From a virus: a DNA stretch of 47,778 bases. The position numbers and the translations under genes are program-made. The stretch spans positions 1 through 47,778 of the IMG/VR virus record IMGVR_UViG_3300036846_000621; one strand, 5' to 3'. Each line of letters begins with the position of its first letter. The stretch's first letter is position 1. Under the pieces are notes generated by a model, which saw nothing but the letters and a program-made list of their open reading frames with translations, was not told the DNA's origin and searched no databases. Shown in pieces: positions 39,503 to 46,388 of the stretch.

Positions 39503-41037
39503 GCGACCTCCTCCAACTTCTTGCGCAGCAGGGGGTTGTAGCCAGTATAGGGACTTCTCGCCGCCGCCTCGGCCAACTCCTCGAGGAAATGCTCCTCCAA
39601 CTCTTTGGCCTCGGCGTACTGTGCCAGCGAGTTGAACCGCCCCACAGCCTCTGTCATGGCGTTTTGACTCTCCTCCGGTAACTCCTCATCAAAGGCCACA
39701 AGGATATGCCCGAGGTTGTCGATGTTGTGGTCGTCCTTCTTGCGCGGTTTCTCCGCCGGCTCCTCCTCAGTGAAGTTCACCCGCTGCGGCTTCCAACGAT
39801 ACTGTGGCAGGTACTGCATCATCTTCTCACAGGTGTTGAAGATGTACAGTCGCGGACTGCCTTTACCAATCTCCTGGCCCGTAGCCTTGCTGTAGACACT
39901 CTGTGGGGGCTCGTCGAACGGGTGCTTATGCCCCCGCTTCGGCCTCAGATACTCGGTGATGCGGGAGATTCTGGCTGAAGGATCTCTGTCTGCAAATTCT
40001 GGATACCATCCGTTGTCGTTCATCAAATCCAGCACGGTGCGACCGTCTGTTTGAGCTCGAATGAGCGCTTCCCGGCCAACCAAGCGTCTCCAAATCTCCT
40101 CATCTGCACCGCCCCAATCGGGGTGGCTCTCCTCCTCGAAGCACGTCGCCGCCCACCACGAGATGTCCTGATTCGCCTCCAGCACCTCTCGGTAGTAGTA
40201 GGCGTTGCCGTTCGAGTCCCGCGCCATCCACGAGAGACAACCCTCATGCCGAATGCCCGGGTCAAAGCACTGCCAGCGCTCCCAGGCTGATGGGATATGG
40301 AAGGGGTCGATAACATGCACATCCGGGTTGAAGTCTACGAAGATCTGCCCCACGAAGACCTCATGGCTGCCCAGCACAAAGCGATCATACCAGTGCTTAG
40401 GCAGACCCTCGAACTGGTCGATGTAGTCCTCCGGCAGATTCGGGTTATCGAACGGCGTAGCCTCGATGCAACGATAGCCGATCTTCCACTTAACGGGCCG
40501 GGTTGGGTCGATGAAGCGCTGCCACAGCCAATTGTGGCCGTTCGGGTTGAACGTCAGCAGCCCCTCGCGGGGTGCCCTCTGTTGTCTAAGGCGGCCATGA
40601 AACTTGAGGAAGATGTCGTAGTCAATCTCCTCAGCCTGATCGATCCAGAACAGCCCCAGGTTATAGTTCTCAATCTTCTTCGGATCGTCCAGCGGCAGCC
40701 CATGAATGATCGACCCATTCACCAGCTCCATGTACAAGTCGCTGCGGTTGTACAGGCGTATCACTTCTCTGGGCACGCCAGCCCACCCACCAGGCGAGTT
40801 ATCCCCATGCACCCACATCTTCCACGTCGTCGCCTTCAACTCAGGCCGCGTCTTACGCGCGATGATGCACTCCGTGCCGGGGTACTCCATAAGCCGAATG
40901 AACGTCTCCGCGCAACCCGCACTCGTCTTACCATTCCCCCACCCCCCACAGAAGCCACGATACTTAGCTTTCAGGCCGTGGAACTGCTGCTGCTTCGGCA
41001 GAGGCTTGTAGTCGAGGGTGATGTTGACAGCGGTCAT
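39499..41037 (-). CDS. terL: Terminase large subunit
   Basis: 512 aa from ATG 41037; a longer frame reaches upstream but runs through the preceding gene and is not supported. ATPase Walker A GGWGNGKTSAG near residue 32, Walker B LGLFWIDQAEE, then LLTFNPNG and a C-terminal RNase H-fold nuclease (CFDPGIRHEGCLSW, DGRTVLDLMN, and DNLGHILVAFDE). It pumps and cuts DNA into the procapsid. Its probable small subunit is about 3.2 kb upstream, on the same strand but beyond an opposing gene island. Confidence 0.93.
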   Translation of the reverse strand: MTAVNITLDYKPLPKQQQFHGLKAKYRGFCGGWGNGKTSAGCAETFIRLMEYPGTECIIARKTRPELKATTWKMWVHGDNSPGGWAGVPREVIRLYNRSDLYMELVNGSIIHGLPLDDPKKIENYNLGLFWIDQAEEIDYDIFLKFHGRLRQQRAPREGLLTFNPNGHNWLWQRFIDPTRPVKWKIGYRCIEATPFDNPNLPEDYIDQFEGLPKHWYDRFVLGSHEVFVGQIFVDFNPDVHVIDPFHIPSAWERWQCFDPGIRHEGCLSWMARDSNGNAYYYREVLEANQDISWWAATCFEEESHPDWGGADEEIWRRLVGREALIRAQTDGRTVLDLMNDNGWYPEFADRDPSARISRITEYLRPKRGHKHPFDEPPQSVYSKATGQEIGKGSPRLYIFNTCEKMMQYLPQYRWKPQRVNFTEEEPAEKPRKKDDHNIDNLGHILVAFDEELPEESQNAMTEAVGRFNSLAQYAEAKELEEHFLEELAEAAARSPYTGYNPLLRKKLEEVA

Positions 41038-41054
41038 GTAGGGTAGGGTTCTCT

Positions 41055-41465
41055 CTAGGTCCAGTTCTCGAGGTGCCAGCTCGCCTGGTTCAGCGTCTGA
41101 GTGCTGGCGTTTTTGTTCTGCCAAATGATGCGGACCCTGCCATACCCACGCACATCGTATTGGCTGGTCGCGAAGACGTTGGGGCCGCTAACGACGTTCG
41201 GCGGCGGAGTGGTAGACGGCGCCAGCACCACAGCTGATAGGGTTACGTTGTCGCCGAGAAAGGGCTGCACGGAGATGGCGAGGTCGCCAATGGCGCTACC
41301 TGTGAGGCTGCCCTCGACCGCCAGCCAGTCACTGCCCGCCACGTCTACATCGTAGGTGAACGTACCGCTTGGATTGAGACTGTTGTTCACCACAACGTCT
41401 TGGTTCAGTCGTCGTGGGACAGCAAGAATCTGCGGCCCGCTTATCTGGTCTGGGATGATGGACAT
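41055..41465 (-). CDS. Hypothetical beta-rich protein
   Basis: 136 aa, all-beta looking (GTFTYDVDVAGSDWLAVEGS, VTLSAVVLAPSTTPPPNVVS, GRVRIIWQNKNASTQTLN). It resembles jelly-roll or head-fibre folds by composition only. No family recognised; first larger gene of the late operon, before terminase. Confidence 0.7.
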   Translation of the reverse strand: MSIIPDQISGPQILAVPRRLNQDVVVNNSLNPSGTFTYDVDVAGSDWLAVEGSLTGSAIGDLAISVQPFLGDNVTLSAVVLAPSTTPPPNVVSGPNVFATSQYDVRGYGRVRIIWQNKNASTQTLNQASWHLENWT

Positions 41466-41467
41466 CG

Positions 41468-41671
41468 CTAGTACCCGCTTGCGCGGGACATGAAGTCCTC
41501 TGGACGAGGCTGGTTGTTTGTGTTACTACCGGCAGGGGCAGTAGCACGAGGTTGCGAGCCCGTACTGCTGCCTTCAGTTGGCGAGAGGTCAGGGCAGCCA
41601 CCGGGTACACCGGGAGTGCCCGTCGGACTCGCAACTGTGCGGTCATCGGAGTCGTAGTCGCTGCTACTCAT
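41468..41671 (-). CDS. Hypothetical disordered small protein
   Basis: 67 aa, Ser/Thr/Gly/Pro-rich (SSSDYDSDDRTVASPTGTPG...), with one Cys. ATG preceded by GAAGGAG. The message before it carries a run of CAACAG repeats (41672-41711), an unstructured translation leader. Function unknown. Confidence 0.55.
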   Translation of the reverse strand: MSSSDYDSDDRTVASPTGTPGVPGGCPDLSPTEGSSTGSQPRATAPAGSNTNNQPRPEDFMSRASGY

Positions 41672-41708
41672 GGTCGCTCCTTCGGTGTTGCTGTTGCTGT
41701 TGCTGTTG

Positions 41709-41879
41709 TTAGGTGCCGAAGCCTTTGGTTGTGCGATTGCGGAAGCCCTTCTTACGGGGCTTGCGGAACACGTTAGTTGGTACGCCTACGGATGAGGACC
41801 AGGGTTTGGGGCCGGCGCTGGGCCACGTTTTGGGCGGCTTCCACCCGGTGAGGTGCGATTTGGTTCTCTTCTGGGCCAC
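41709..41879 (-). CDS. Small basic protein (56 aa)
   Basis: GTG start at 41879 with AGGAGA 6 bases upstream, TAA at 41711-41709. Product begins MAQKRTKSHLTGWKPPKTWP and ends in a Lys/Arg-rich segment (FRKPRKKGFRNRTTKGFG). It shares the MAQK start and basic character with the next gene upstream. A DNA- or capsid-associated small protein is plausible. Confidence 0.65.
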   Translation of the reverse strand: MAQKRTKSHLTGWKPPKTWPSAGPKPWSSSVGVPTNVFRKPRKKGFRNRTTKGFGT

Positions 41880-41892
41880 AGTGTATCTCCTG

Positions 41893-42081
41893 CTACTTCT
41901 TGCCCCAGCTGCGGGCGTTGAGTGCGAAGTTGGCCTTCTTCCTCATCGCGGGGCTCTTACTCTTCTTGAGGCGGCGAAGAGTCGAGGTAGGGATGTTCTT
42001 GCCTTTCTTGGTCTTGGTCGCGGCGCGCAAACTCCCCTGCTTGGAGGGCTTGATGCGAATGCGTGGTTTCTTCTGCGCCAT
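41893..42081 (-). CDS. Small highly basic protein
   Basis: 62 aa, begins MAQKKPRIRIKPSKQG, with about one third Lys/Arg, and ends in ALNARSWGKK. Preceded by an AGGAGCACC site. The density of positive charge suggests DNA or nucleoprotein binding, perhaps inside the head. Separated by 13 bases from the next basic gene. Confidence 0.65.
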   Translation of the reverse strand: MAQKKPRIRIKPSKQGSLRAATKTKKGKNIPTSTLRRLKKSKSPAMRKKANFALNARSWGKK

Positions 42082-42368
42082 CAGGTGCTCCTGTAGTAGT
42101 ACACGTTGAGACTTACGTCCTGCATCGCGGCGATGAGGTGGATGTACTTCAGGTCGCAGTCGAACTCCTCAGGAAACTCGGGGATCAACGGCATCCCCAC
42201 AGAAGGTGATAGGCCTTCACGACCGTCGGCGCTGACCAAGTATCGGACGAGGCCACCTTCCGCCAGTAGGTACACGCGGTGGGCCTCCTCTGGTGGTTGG
42301 AGCGTAACGCCCTTCTTGAGCTGATCCCACTCGTAGCGAGTGTAGGCCAAGGCCCTACCGGTTGGCAC
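42081..42368 (-). CDS. Hypothetical protein
   Basis: 95 aa from GTG 42368; a longer frame exists but would overlap the 42489-42355 gene completely. Begins VPTGRALAYTRYEWDQLKKG, with a conserved-looking PEEAHRVYLLAEGGLVRYLV and a C-terminal beta strand (QDVSLNVYYYRST). No family recognised. Confidence 0.6.
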   Translation of the reverse strand: MPTGRALAYTRYEWDQLKKGVTLQPPEEAHRVYLLAEGGLVRYLVSADGREGLSPSVGMPLIPEFPEEFDCDLKYIHLIAAMQDVSLNVYYYRST

Positions 42369-42489
42369 GACGCGTCTTTCTCTTGCGCTTTGGTAGGGGC
42401 CCCTTGGTATTGAAGTGATGAGCGCGGGTCCAGGCTGCACCCTTCACGGCGAAGGCCCAACGGCGCTGCTGTTGACTGACCGCAGGCAT
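42355..42489 (-). CDS. Small basic protein (44 aa)
   Basis: ATG at 42489 overlapping the stop of the acidic gene (TAATG); TAG at 42357-42355. Product starts MPAVSQQQRRWAFAVKGAAW and ends KRKRKTRRANR. The MPAVSxxQRR start is a pattern I associate with short phage head-gene-cluster proteins of unknown function. Not called by gene-length cutoffs. Confidence 0.65.
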   Translation of the reverse strand: MPAVSQQQRRWAFAVKGAAWTRAHHFNTKGPLPKRKRKTRRANR

Positions 42490-42647
42490 TACTCGTCTTC
42501 GTCGGTCTCTTCGCCGTCGTCGGCCTCTTCCGGCTCGACGATCTTGTCCGCGGTTGGGTCCACCGGCAGATCCTTGAAGGGGTTGGTCTCCACTTCCGGA
42601 GTCTCCTCCTCAGTGGTATCTTCCTCGGGCGGATCGGTGTAGTTCAT
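42489..42647 (-). CDS. Small acidic protein, first gene of the late operon
   Basis: 52 aa from ATG 42647, with AGGAGG 5 bases upstream. Mostly Glu/Asp/Pro/Thr (NYTDPPEEDTTEEETPEVET, ...EPEEADDGEETDEDE). Disordered; perhaps a DNA mimic or a scaffold-like small protein. Function unknown. Confidence 0.6.
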   Translation of the reverse strand: MNYTDPPEEDTTEEETPEVETNPFKDLPVDPTADKIVEPEEADDGEETDEDE

Positions 42648-42851
42648 GGTCGCCTCCTGGTAGTAGGAACTAATCCCCCGGTCATGGGTTGGCAATGGGT
42701 AGCTTTTGCAGAGGTAACCCAAAGCCTCCGGCCCGGGGAATCTTCTTAGGCGGTCACCAACCCGCCGAAAATTGCACGGCCTTCTCGCTGCGCTCCGTGC
42801 GCAAAATCAATCCGACGCATTCCTCCTTCGCACGTCGGCAGGGGGCGTCGC

Positions 42852-42906
42852 GACACAGATATGTGACACGCGCACGAACGAACGTATGACACAGATATGC
42901 GACACG
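42852..42906. repeat. 19-bp direct repeat pair GACACAGATATG[T/C]GACACG
   Basis: Copies at 42852-42870 and 42888-42906 differ at one base and are 36 bp apart. The second overlaps the -35 of a candidate rightward promoter (GCGACA 42899-42904, 18-bp spacer, TACAAT 42923-42928). The repeats look like operator or iteron half-sites. Confidence 0.6.
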
Positions 42907-42958
42907 CCGTATATGCGATGCATACAATATCCGTACAACGCATATGCGTTCGTTCGTG

Positions 42959-42964
42959 TACTAT
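42959..42964 (+). promoter_or_regulatory. TACTAT -10 element before a possible leaderless start
   Basis: TACTAT followed by 6 bases and a GTG at 42971. That GTG is in frame with the Lsr2-like gene at 43157 and would add a 62-residue N-terminal extension. Weak evidence on its own. Confidence 0.35.
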
Positions 42965-43156
42965 GCCCTTGTGAACGCGAACGCGAACCCCGGCACCGAG
43001 TCTCAAACGAACGCGCGTCAGGCGCCCGCCGTCTCGGATGACACGAGGATTCGCACGATCGTCGTTGCCGATCGCACGGGAGCGGATGCATACGCTAACC
43101 GTGCGGTCGGGAGCGATCGCTCCGAAACGACGAACGCCCGAACGGAGGTGAATCAT

Positions 43157-43357
43157 ATGGCCACTGCGAAGTCCTACACTCCGAAGGAACTCGCGAACGA
43201 ATTGGGGATCGATCCCAAGATCCTTCGCGGGTATCTCCGCAAGGAATTCGCGCGAACGCCCGAGGCGAAGAACACCGCATGGGTGATCCCCGCGACCGTC
43301 GCGAATGCCGCACGAAAGCATTTCGCGAAGAACGTCGCCGGGAGCGCGAAGTCCTAG
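43157..43357 (+). CDS. Lsr2-like small helix-turn-helix protein, copy 1
   Basis: 66 aa from ATG 43157 with ACGGAGGTG upstream. Core KSYTPKELANELGIDPKILR, GYLRKEF, AKNTAWVIPA, FAKNVAGSAKS. Nearly the same protein as the 43925 gene, but with clearly different codon choice, rich in CGAACG and TCGCGAA. The frame stays open upstream to a GTG at 42971, so a longer form is possible. Such short proteins resemble the DNA-binding end of Lsr2 and may bind AT-rich or phage DNA. Confidence 0.75.
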   Translation: MATAKSYTPKELANELGIDPKILRGYLRKEFARTPEAKNTAWVIPATVANAARKHFAKNVAGSAKS

Positions 43358-43367
43358 CGTACGAACG

Positions 43368-43416
43368 GGGGAGCGGCCAATCCGGGTCGCTCCCCAAACG
43401 AACGAACGAACGAAAG
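43368..43416 (+). terminator. Hairpin and (ACGA)n repeat after the copy 1 gene
   Basis: GGGGAGCG (43368-43375) pairs with CGCTCCCC (43388-43395). It is not followed by T but by an ACGA tandem repeat (four units, 43398-43414), then GAAAGG and the next ATG. It may end or slow copy 1 transcription, or just separate the two genes. Confidence 0.45.
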
Positions 43417-43423
43417 GTGAAAC

Positions 43424-43657
43424 ATGGAAACCAAAGTCGAGAGAATGGATCGTTTGCGCAGCGAGAAGAATCGCGCGCATACGAACGACGGATTCGACGT
43501 TGTTTGTTCCATCGGACGCGTAACATTCGGGAGCGGAGACGATCATCCGTACGTTGCCGCTATGCGTTTGATCGTCGATCATTCGGATACAGCCCCGGCA
43601 ACGTATACGTTCCCCGGTGCCGCGCCCGATTCGACTGTCACAGTCGAAATCAGCTAA
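43424..43657 (+). CDS. Hypothetical small protein
   Basis: 77 aa, ATG with GAAAGG upstream. Starts METKVERMDRLRSEKNR, then beta-rich (FDVVCSIGRVTFGSGDDHPY) with a hydrophobic end (YTFPGAAPDSTVTVEIS). No family recognised; shares the CGAACG-rich composition of copy 1. Confidence 0.6.
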   Translation: METKVERMDRLRSEKNRAHTNDGFDVVCSIGRVTFGSGDDHPYVAAMRLIVDHSDTAPATYTFPGAAPDSTVTVEIS

Positions 43658-43709
43658 CGAACGTTCGCACGTTGTCAGCGATGACAGCGTGCGGCGTTCA
43701 GCGTCAGCC

Positions 43710-43776
43710 GTGGCCAGCGGCCACTCCGGCCACTTGGACTCGCTCCCGTTGGCTCCTCTTCTGGGCGGAGCCTTTT
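43710..43776 (+). terminator. Hairpin cluster and terminator after the 43424 gene
   Basis: GTGGCC-agc-GGCCAC (43710-43724) is followed by GGCTCC (43751-43756) pairing with GGAGCC (43767-43772) and four T (43773-43776). A ctgggcggagcct 13-mer is repeated at 43761 and again 30 bases on. Confidence 0.7.
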
Positions 43777-43859
43777 GGAACCAGGGCTGGGCGGAGCCTG
43801 TGTGTGTGTAGGTTCCGGCCATAAGTCTTGTTAAGGGTTTGTAAACGTTCTGCCATGGG

Positions 43860-43888
43860 GTGCACGTAGTCACCGTGGTTGATATGAT
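43860..43888 (+). promoter_or_regulatory. Promoter for Lsr2-like copy 2
   Basis: Extended -10 TGATATGAT (43880-43888), with a weak -35. A CTTGTTAA box lies 56 bases upstream of the -10, exactly as at 46336/46392. The 37-base leader before the ATG contains GAAAGGGG. Confidence 0.6.
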
Positions 43889-43924
43889 GTGAGTGTCTGA
43901 ATCAACGACCGAAAGGGGCACCAC

Positions 43925-44152
43925 ATGGCAACGGCAACGAAAAAGTCCTACACGCCGAAGGAGCTCGCTGCCGAAATCGGCATCGACCCGAAGATCCTGC
44001 GCGGTTACCTGCGCAAGAACTTCACCCGCCTCGCTGAGGCCAAGAACACGGCGTGGATCATCGACGCCACCACCGCAGCCGCTGCCCGCAAGGCGTTCGC
44101 CAAGAACGTCGCGGGTTCCGCGAAGGTGCCCACCACCAAGGCGAAGAGTTAA
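43925..44152 (+). CDS. Lsr2-like small helix-turn-helix protein, copy 2
   Basis: 75 aa. Core KKSYTPKELAAEIGIDPKIL, RGYLRKNF, AKNTAWIIDA, FAKNVAGSAKVP, then a Thr/Lys tail. Same fold and near-identical motif spacing as copy 1, but with ordinary GC-rich codons, so one of the pair probably came from elsewhere or evolved in a different background. It also matches the central domain of the 42-734 protein. Probable DNA-binding regulator or architectural protein. Confidence 0.8.
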   Translation: MATATKKSYTPKELAAEIGIDPKILRGYLRKNFTRLAEAKNTAWIIDATTAAAARKAFAKNVAGSAKVPTTKAKS

Positions 44153-44158
44153 CGACGA

Positions 44159-44189
44159 GCGGGGCACCGTGAGGTGCCTCGCTTTTTTT
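44159..44189 (+). terminator. Rho-independent terminator after Lsr2-like copy 2
   Basis: 10-bp stem GCGGGGCACC (44159-44168) with GGTGCCTCGC (44173-44182, one G-U pair), GTGA tetraloop and seven T. Confidence 0.92.
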
Positions 44190-44250
44190 GTTCGGTGGCG
44201 GCCATTCAGCTGCGTTCGCATGCGGCTCCAAGGCTGGGCAGAGTCCACTC

Positions 44251-44685
44251 CTATTCAGGTCGCTGTACGTTGGACAAAACGACGTTGACCGTGGTGACAG
44301 GCGAGTCGTCCTTCACGTGCCGGCCAGTTAGCTCGAGAGCGAAGCGCGCAGCATCGACCCGACCACGACGAGCGCTACGCTTCAACCCATCGAGTATTTC
44401 TGGCGACGAGAGGTCCAATCGTACCACAGCTTGTGAGAAGATGAGGTCACGGAACTTTGGGTCGCTGTGACGCCACCGATTGAGCTTCGTGTAAGCCGAC
44501 TGAAGGTTTCCGGTCGGCGAAAGGTAATCCTTGAGCACTTCCGCGACTTTTCGCGGCTTGAACCCGGCAGCAAGCAACCTGGCCGCGTGAATCCGCACCT
44601 GATCGTGCTCAAACTCCGGTAAACCTTCCGCAAAAACTTGGGATTCCGGCTTTTTGGCGAGAGCCACTGAGTTTGATTCAGCCAT
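44251..44685 (-). CDS. Probable terminase small subunit
   Basis: 144 aa. Helix-rich with a helix-turn-helix-like segment (HAARLLAAGFKPRKVAEVLK), then SAYTKLNRWRHSDPKFRDLI and the RGRVDAARFALELTGRHVKD end that I associate with phage TerS-type proteins. It should recognise the packaging site and load the large subunit. Its ATG is 6 bases after a near-perfect promoter, so it is leaderless. It is on the same strand as, but about 3.2 kb from, the large subunit, with an opposing island between. Confidence 0.7.
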   Translation of the reverse strand: MAESNSVALAKKPESQVFAEGLPEFEHDQVRIHAARLLAAGFKPRKVAEVLKDYLSPTGNLQSAYTKLNRWRHSDPKFRDLIFSQAVVRLDLSSPEILDGLKRSARRGRVDAARFALELTGRHVKDDSPVTTVNVVLSNVQRPE

Positions 44686-44691
44686 GGACCG

Positions 44692-44720
44692 ATGTTATCA
44701 TCTCCGAAGCTATTTGTCAA
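44692..44720 (-). promoter_or_regulatory. Consensus promoter for the TerS-like gene
   Basis: TTGACA, 17-bp spacer, extended -10 TGATAACAT; the ATG follows 6 bases later. One of the two best promoters in the window. Confidence 0.85.
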
Positions 44721-44761
44721 ATGGCACATGCGGTTGAGTTACGGTAGATCTGCATCCACCA

Positions 44762-45034
44762 TCATCCATCCGTTTCCGACACCTCCTCGACGAACTGCCT
44801 CAAACCATCGACGAATCCATCGACGATCTTGACCTGCTTATCAGAGACGTCGGGGAAGCTGTCGTAGGCGACGCAGGTGCAGTCGATGAAGTGAATAACC
44901 GAAGCCATCAAACACCCAACCTGTTCCTGCGTCATGGTCATCAAGATCTCACCGGCCTCGTCGGGCACACGGCAATTGCCAGCGAGGTATTCGTCCCACG
45001 TCGCGTTACGGGGACCGTTGCCATTAGTTGTCAT
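44762..45034 (-). CDS. Hypothetical protein, leftward early gene
   Basis: 90 aa, ATG overlapping the previous stop region. Begins MTTNGNGPRNATWDEYLAGN, then a Cys-containing helix (VGCLMASVIHFIDCTCVAYD) and an acidic helical end (DGFVDGLRQFVEEVSETDG). No family recognised. Last of a five-gene leftward cluster starting at 46124. Confidence 0.65.
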   Translation of the reverse strand: MTTNGNGPRNATWDEYLAGNCRVPDEAGEILMTMTQEQVGCLMASVIHFIDCTCVAYDSFPDVSDKQVKIVDGFVDGLRQFVEEVSETDG

Positions 45035-45395
45035 GATCCTCCATGTATTGGTTCAAGACCTCTTCGGCTGAATAGTCGTAGGGGTGTTTGCCCATCGTGT
45101 CCCACAGACGATCGTGGTAGCGTTCGAGGATGGGCACGAGTTCATCAGCACCCGCGTAAGAGTAATCCTCGGGTTGCGGGTTGTTCATGTGATGCAACCA
45201 CGACTCGACGAGCCTCAACGTATCACGAGCCTCGTCGTCGTGAGCCCCACCCTCGTAGATCTCGAAGAGTTCCGTGATCATCCCGAAGCCCTTAGCGGGT
45301 TGCGTTTCGCGGTATTCGTCAGAGCCGCATTCGTTGCCCGTGAAGTTGTCACGGGACCAAATACGGATTTCGTCGGGGAGCGCTTCAAAGTGCAT
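45024..45395 (-). CDS. Hypothetical protein, leftward early gene
   Basis: 123 aa from ATG 45395, AGGAGGG 5 bases upstream; a longer frame is not supported. Acidic, with many Asp/Glu/Tyr (EIRIWSRDNFTGNECGSDEY, RDTLRLVESWLHHMNNPQPE). No family recognised. Confidence 0.65.
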   Translation of the reverse strand: MHFEALPDEIRIWSRDNFTGNECGSDEYRETQPAKGFGMITELFEIYEGGAHDDEARDTLRLVESWLHHMNNPQPEDYSYAGADELVPILERYHDRLWDTMGKHPYDYSAEEVLNQYMEDHDN

Positions 45396-45396
45396 G

Positions 45397-45621
45397 TTAG
45401 CCCTCCTGGATTTCAAGGAGCGGGTTGCCAGCGGTCTCGGGGTTGCCAGGGACGGGAACAAGCGGGGGATCGAAGTTGCGCGGGTTCGGGAGAAACGTCA
45501 TCAGCGTGTAAATGCCCTCGACAGCATCACGCAAGTCCTCGGAGTTGTCGAGTTCGGGGAGCGTTTCGTCACAGAGAGAGAGAACATTGTAATACCACCA
45601 GGCATAGCCTTGGCGATTCAT
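45397..45621 (-). CDS. Hypothetical protein, possibly with a leaderless extended form
   Basis: 74 aa from ATG 45621 (GAAAGGAAC upstream). An in-frame ATG at 45657, 7 bases after the -10 TACGAT, would add MNETPRNRKEPD in front, giving a leaderless 86-residue isoform. Body MNRQGYAWWYYNVLSLCDET is aromatic and helical. No family recognised. Confidence 0.65.
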   Translation of the reverse strand: MNRQGYAWWYYNVLSLCDETLPELDNSEDLRDAVEGIYTLMTFLPNPRNFDPPLVPVPGNPETAGNPLLEIQEG

Positions 45622-45664
45622 GTCAGGTTCCTTTCGGTTGCGTGGTGTTTCGTTCATCACGTAC

Positions 45665-45673
45665 ATCGTATCA
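45665..45673 (-). promoter_or_regulatory. Leftward extended -10 promoter before MNETPRN leader
   Basis: TGATACGAT on the minus strand (hexamer 45670-45665). A GTAAAAAGTACATCAAC element lies at 45714-45730, about 55 bases upstream, matching a similarly placed element of the next promoter. ACGTACATC, a half-site of the 837-854 palindrome, overlaps the -10 region. Confidence 0.6.
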
Positions 45674-45732
45674 AATCCCGACGCCACACAGCGCCCTGGG
45701 AGCCAATCGGATAGTAAAAAGTACATCAACGT

Positions 45733-45906
45733 TTACTCATCCCACTCATCGCGGTCGGGCTCTTGACGAGCCTCATCCCGTTTGTAGACGAGGACGACAA
45801 GCGCGAGCAAGGCGATGAGCCCGAGGGTGTGTCCGATGTACGGCACCCACAGGCTGAGACCGACAAGGATTGAGAACCCAAGCCCGAATTCGGCGAAGGC
45901 ACGCAT
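45733..45906 (-). CDS. Two-span membrane protein
   Basis: 57 aa from ATG 45906 (overlaps the previous stop by one base, TGATG). Two hydrophobic helices (GFSILVGLSLWVPYI and TLGLIALLALVVLVY) joined by a short loop, with a charged C-terminus (KRDEARQEPDRDEW). Shape resembles a holin or superinfection-exclusion protein; its position in an early leftward cluster favours a host-membrane role over lysis. Confidence 0.65.
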   Translation of the reverse strand: MRAFAEFGLGFSILVGLSLWVPYIGHTLGLIALLALVVLVYKRDEARQEPDRDEWDE

Positions 45907-46124
45907 CAACGCCCCCAGTACACGCCGAGGTACCATGTACGACGACCCAACCCAAACGGTTGGAGCTGCGTCATCAGGATCCACTTGCGGTTGCGATGGA
46001 AGAGCGTGAACGGGCCCCATCGTTTGCACCCTGCGATGTGATTCCATGACGTGAAGCGAACCATCAAGCGCCTCGTGCGGACGAGGTAAATGGAGGGCGG
46101 AGCACCCATCTTGCGGAATAGCAT
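45906..46124 (-). CDS. Hypothetical basic protein, possibly with a leaderless extended form
   Basis: 72 aa from ATG 46124 (GAAAGGAACC upstream). An in-frame ATG at 46160, 6 bases after the -10, would add MNETPTQLKGTD in front, giving a leaderless 84-residue isoform, as in the 45657/45621 pair. Basic, aromatic body (IYLVRTRRLMVRFTSWNHIA). No family recognised. Confidence 0.6.
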   Translation of the reverse strand: MLFRKMGAPPSIYLVRTRRLMVRFTSWNHIAGCKRWGPFTLFHRNRKWILMTQLQPFGLGRRTWYLGVYWGR

Positions 46125-46166
46125 GTCGGTTCCTTTCAGTTGCGTTGGCGTTTCGTTCATCACTAC

Positions 46167-46175
46167 ATCGTATCA
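46167..46175 (-). promoter_or_regulatory. Leftward extended -10 promoter before MNETPTQ leader
   Basis: TGATACGAT (minus strand, hexamer 46172-46167). The GTAAAAAGTCAATCAAC element at 46215-46231 lies about 54 bases upstream. Confidence 0.6.
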
Positions 46176-46388
46176 CGCGGGGTTCTTGCTTGTTCCGCAT
46201 AGGCCATAAGTCTTGTAAAAAGTCAATCAACAGTGGCTCTCCATTTAACCCACGCATCGCGTATATATGTACACACGTCCCCATAGGCCATCGGGAGTTA
46301 TGTGCCTTAGCGCCCTATCAACTACTGGGCCGAGGCTTGTAAAAAGTTATTCTCCTAACCACGGACGGCGCATGAGGTAACGCGGATT
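46176..46388. other. Divergent gap with dispersed repeats
   Basis: About 210 bp between leftward and rightward early clusters. Holds GGCCATAAGTCTTGT (46202-46216; also at 43817-43831) and CTTGTAAAAAGT at 46212 and 46336. No credible gene is seen. Confidence 0.5.

Larger units (their letters stand above)
42648..42970. promoter_or_regulatory. Divergent regulatory region between late operon and Lsr2-like gene
   Basis: 323 bp without a credible gene. It holds two 19-bp direct repeats (42852-42906), a 14-bp palindrome AACGCATATGCGTT (42937-42950), several CGAACG/CGTTCG hexamers and a rightward TACAAT. I could not find a good leftward promoter for the late operon here. A hairpin GCACGG...CCGTGC lies at about 42773-42800. 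Confidence 0.5.

Noticed and set aside
42796-42830. Short leftward ATG with AAGGAGG before the late operon
   Set aside because: The ribosome-binding site is only a base or two from the ATG and the 24-codon product is not supported by context.
42746-44248. 500-codon leftward open frame across the Lsr2-like island
   Set aside because: It is antisense to three better-supported rightward genes and their terminators, has no convincing start site and reads as Arg/Ser-rich shadow sequence. It is open because of the GC- and CGAACG-rich composition.
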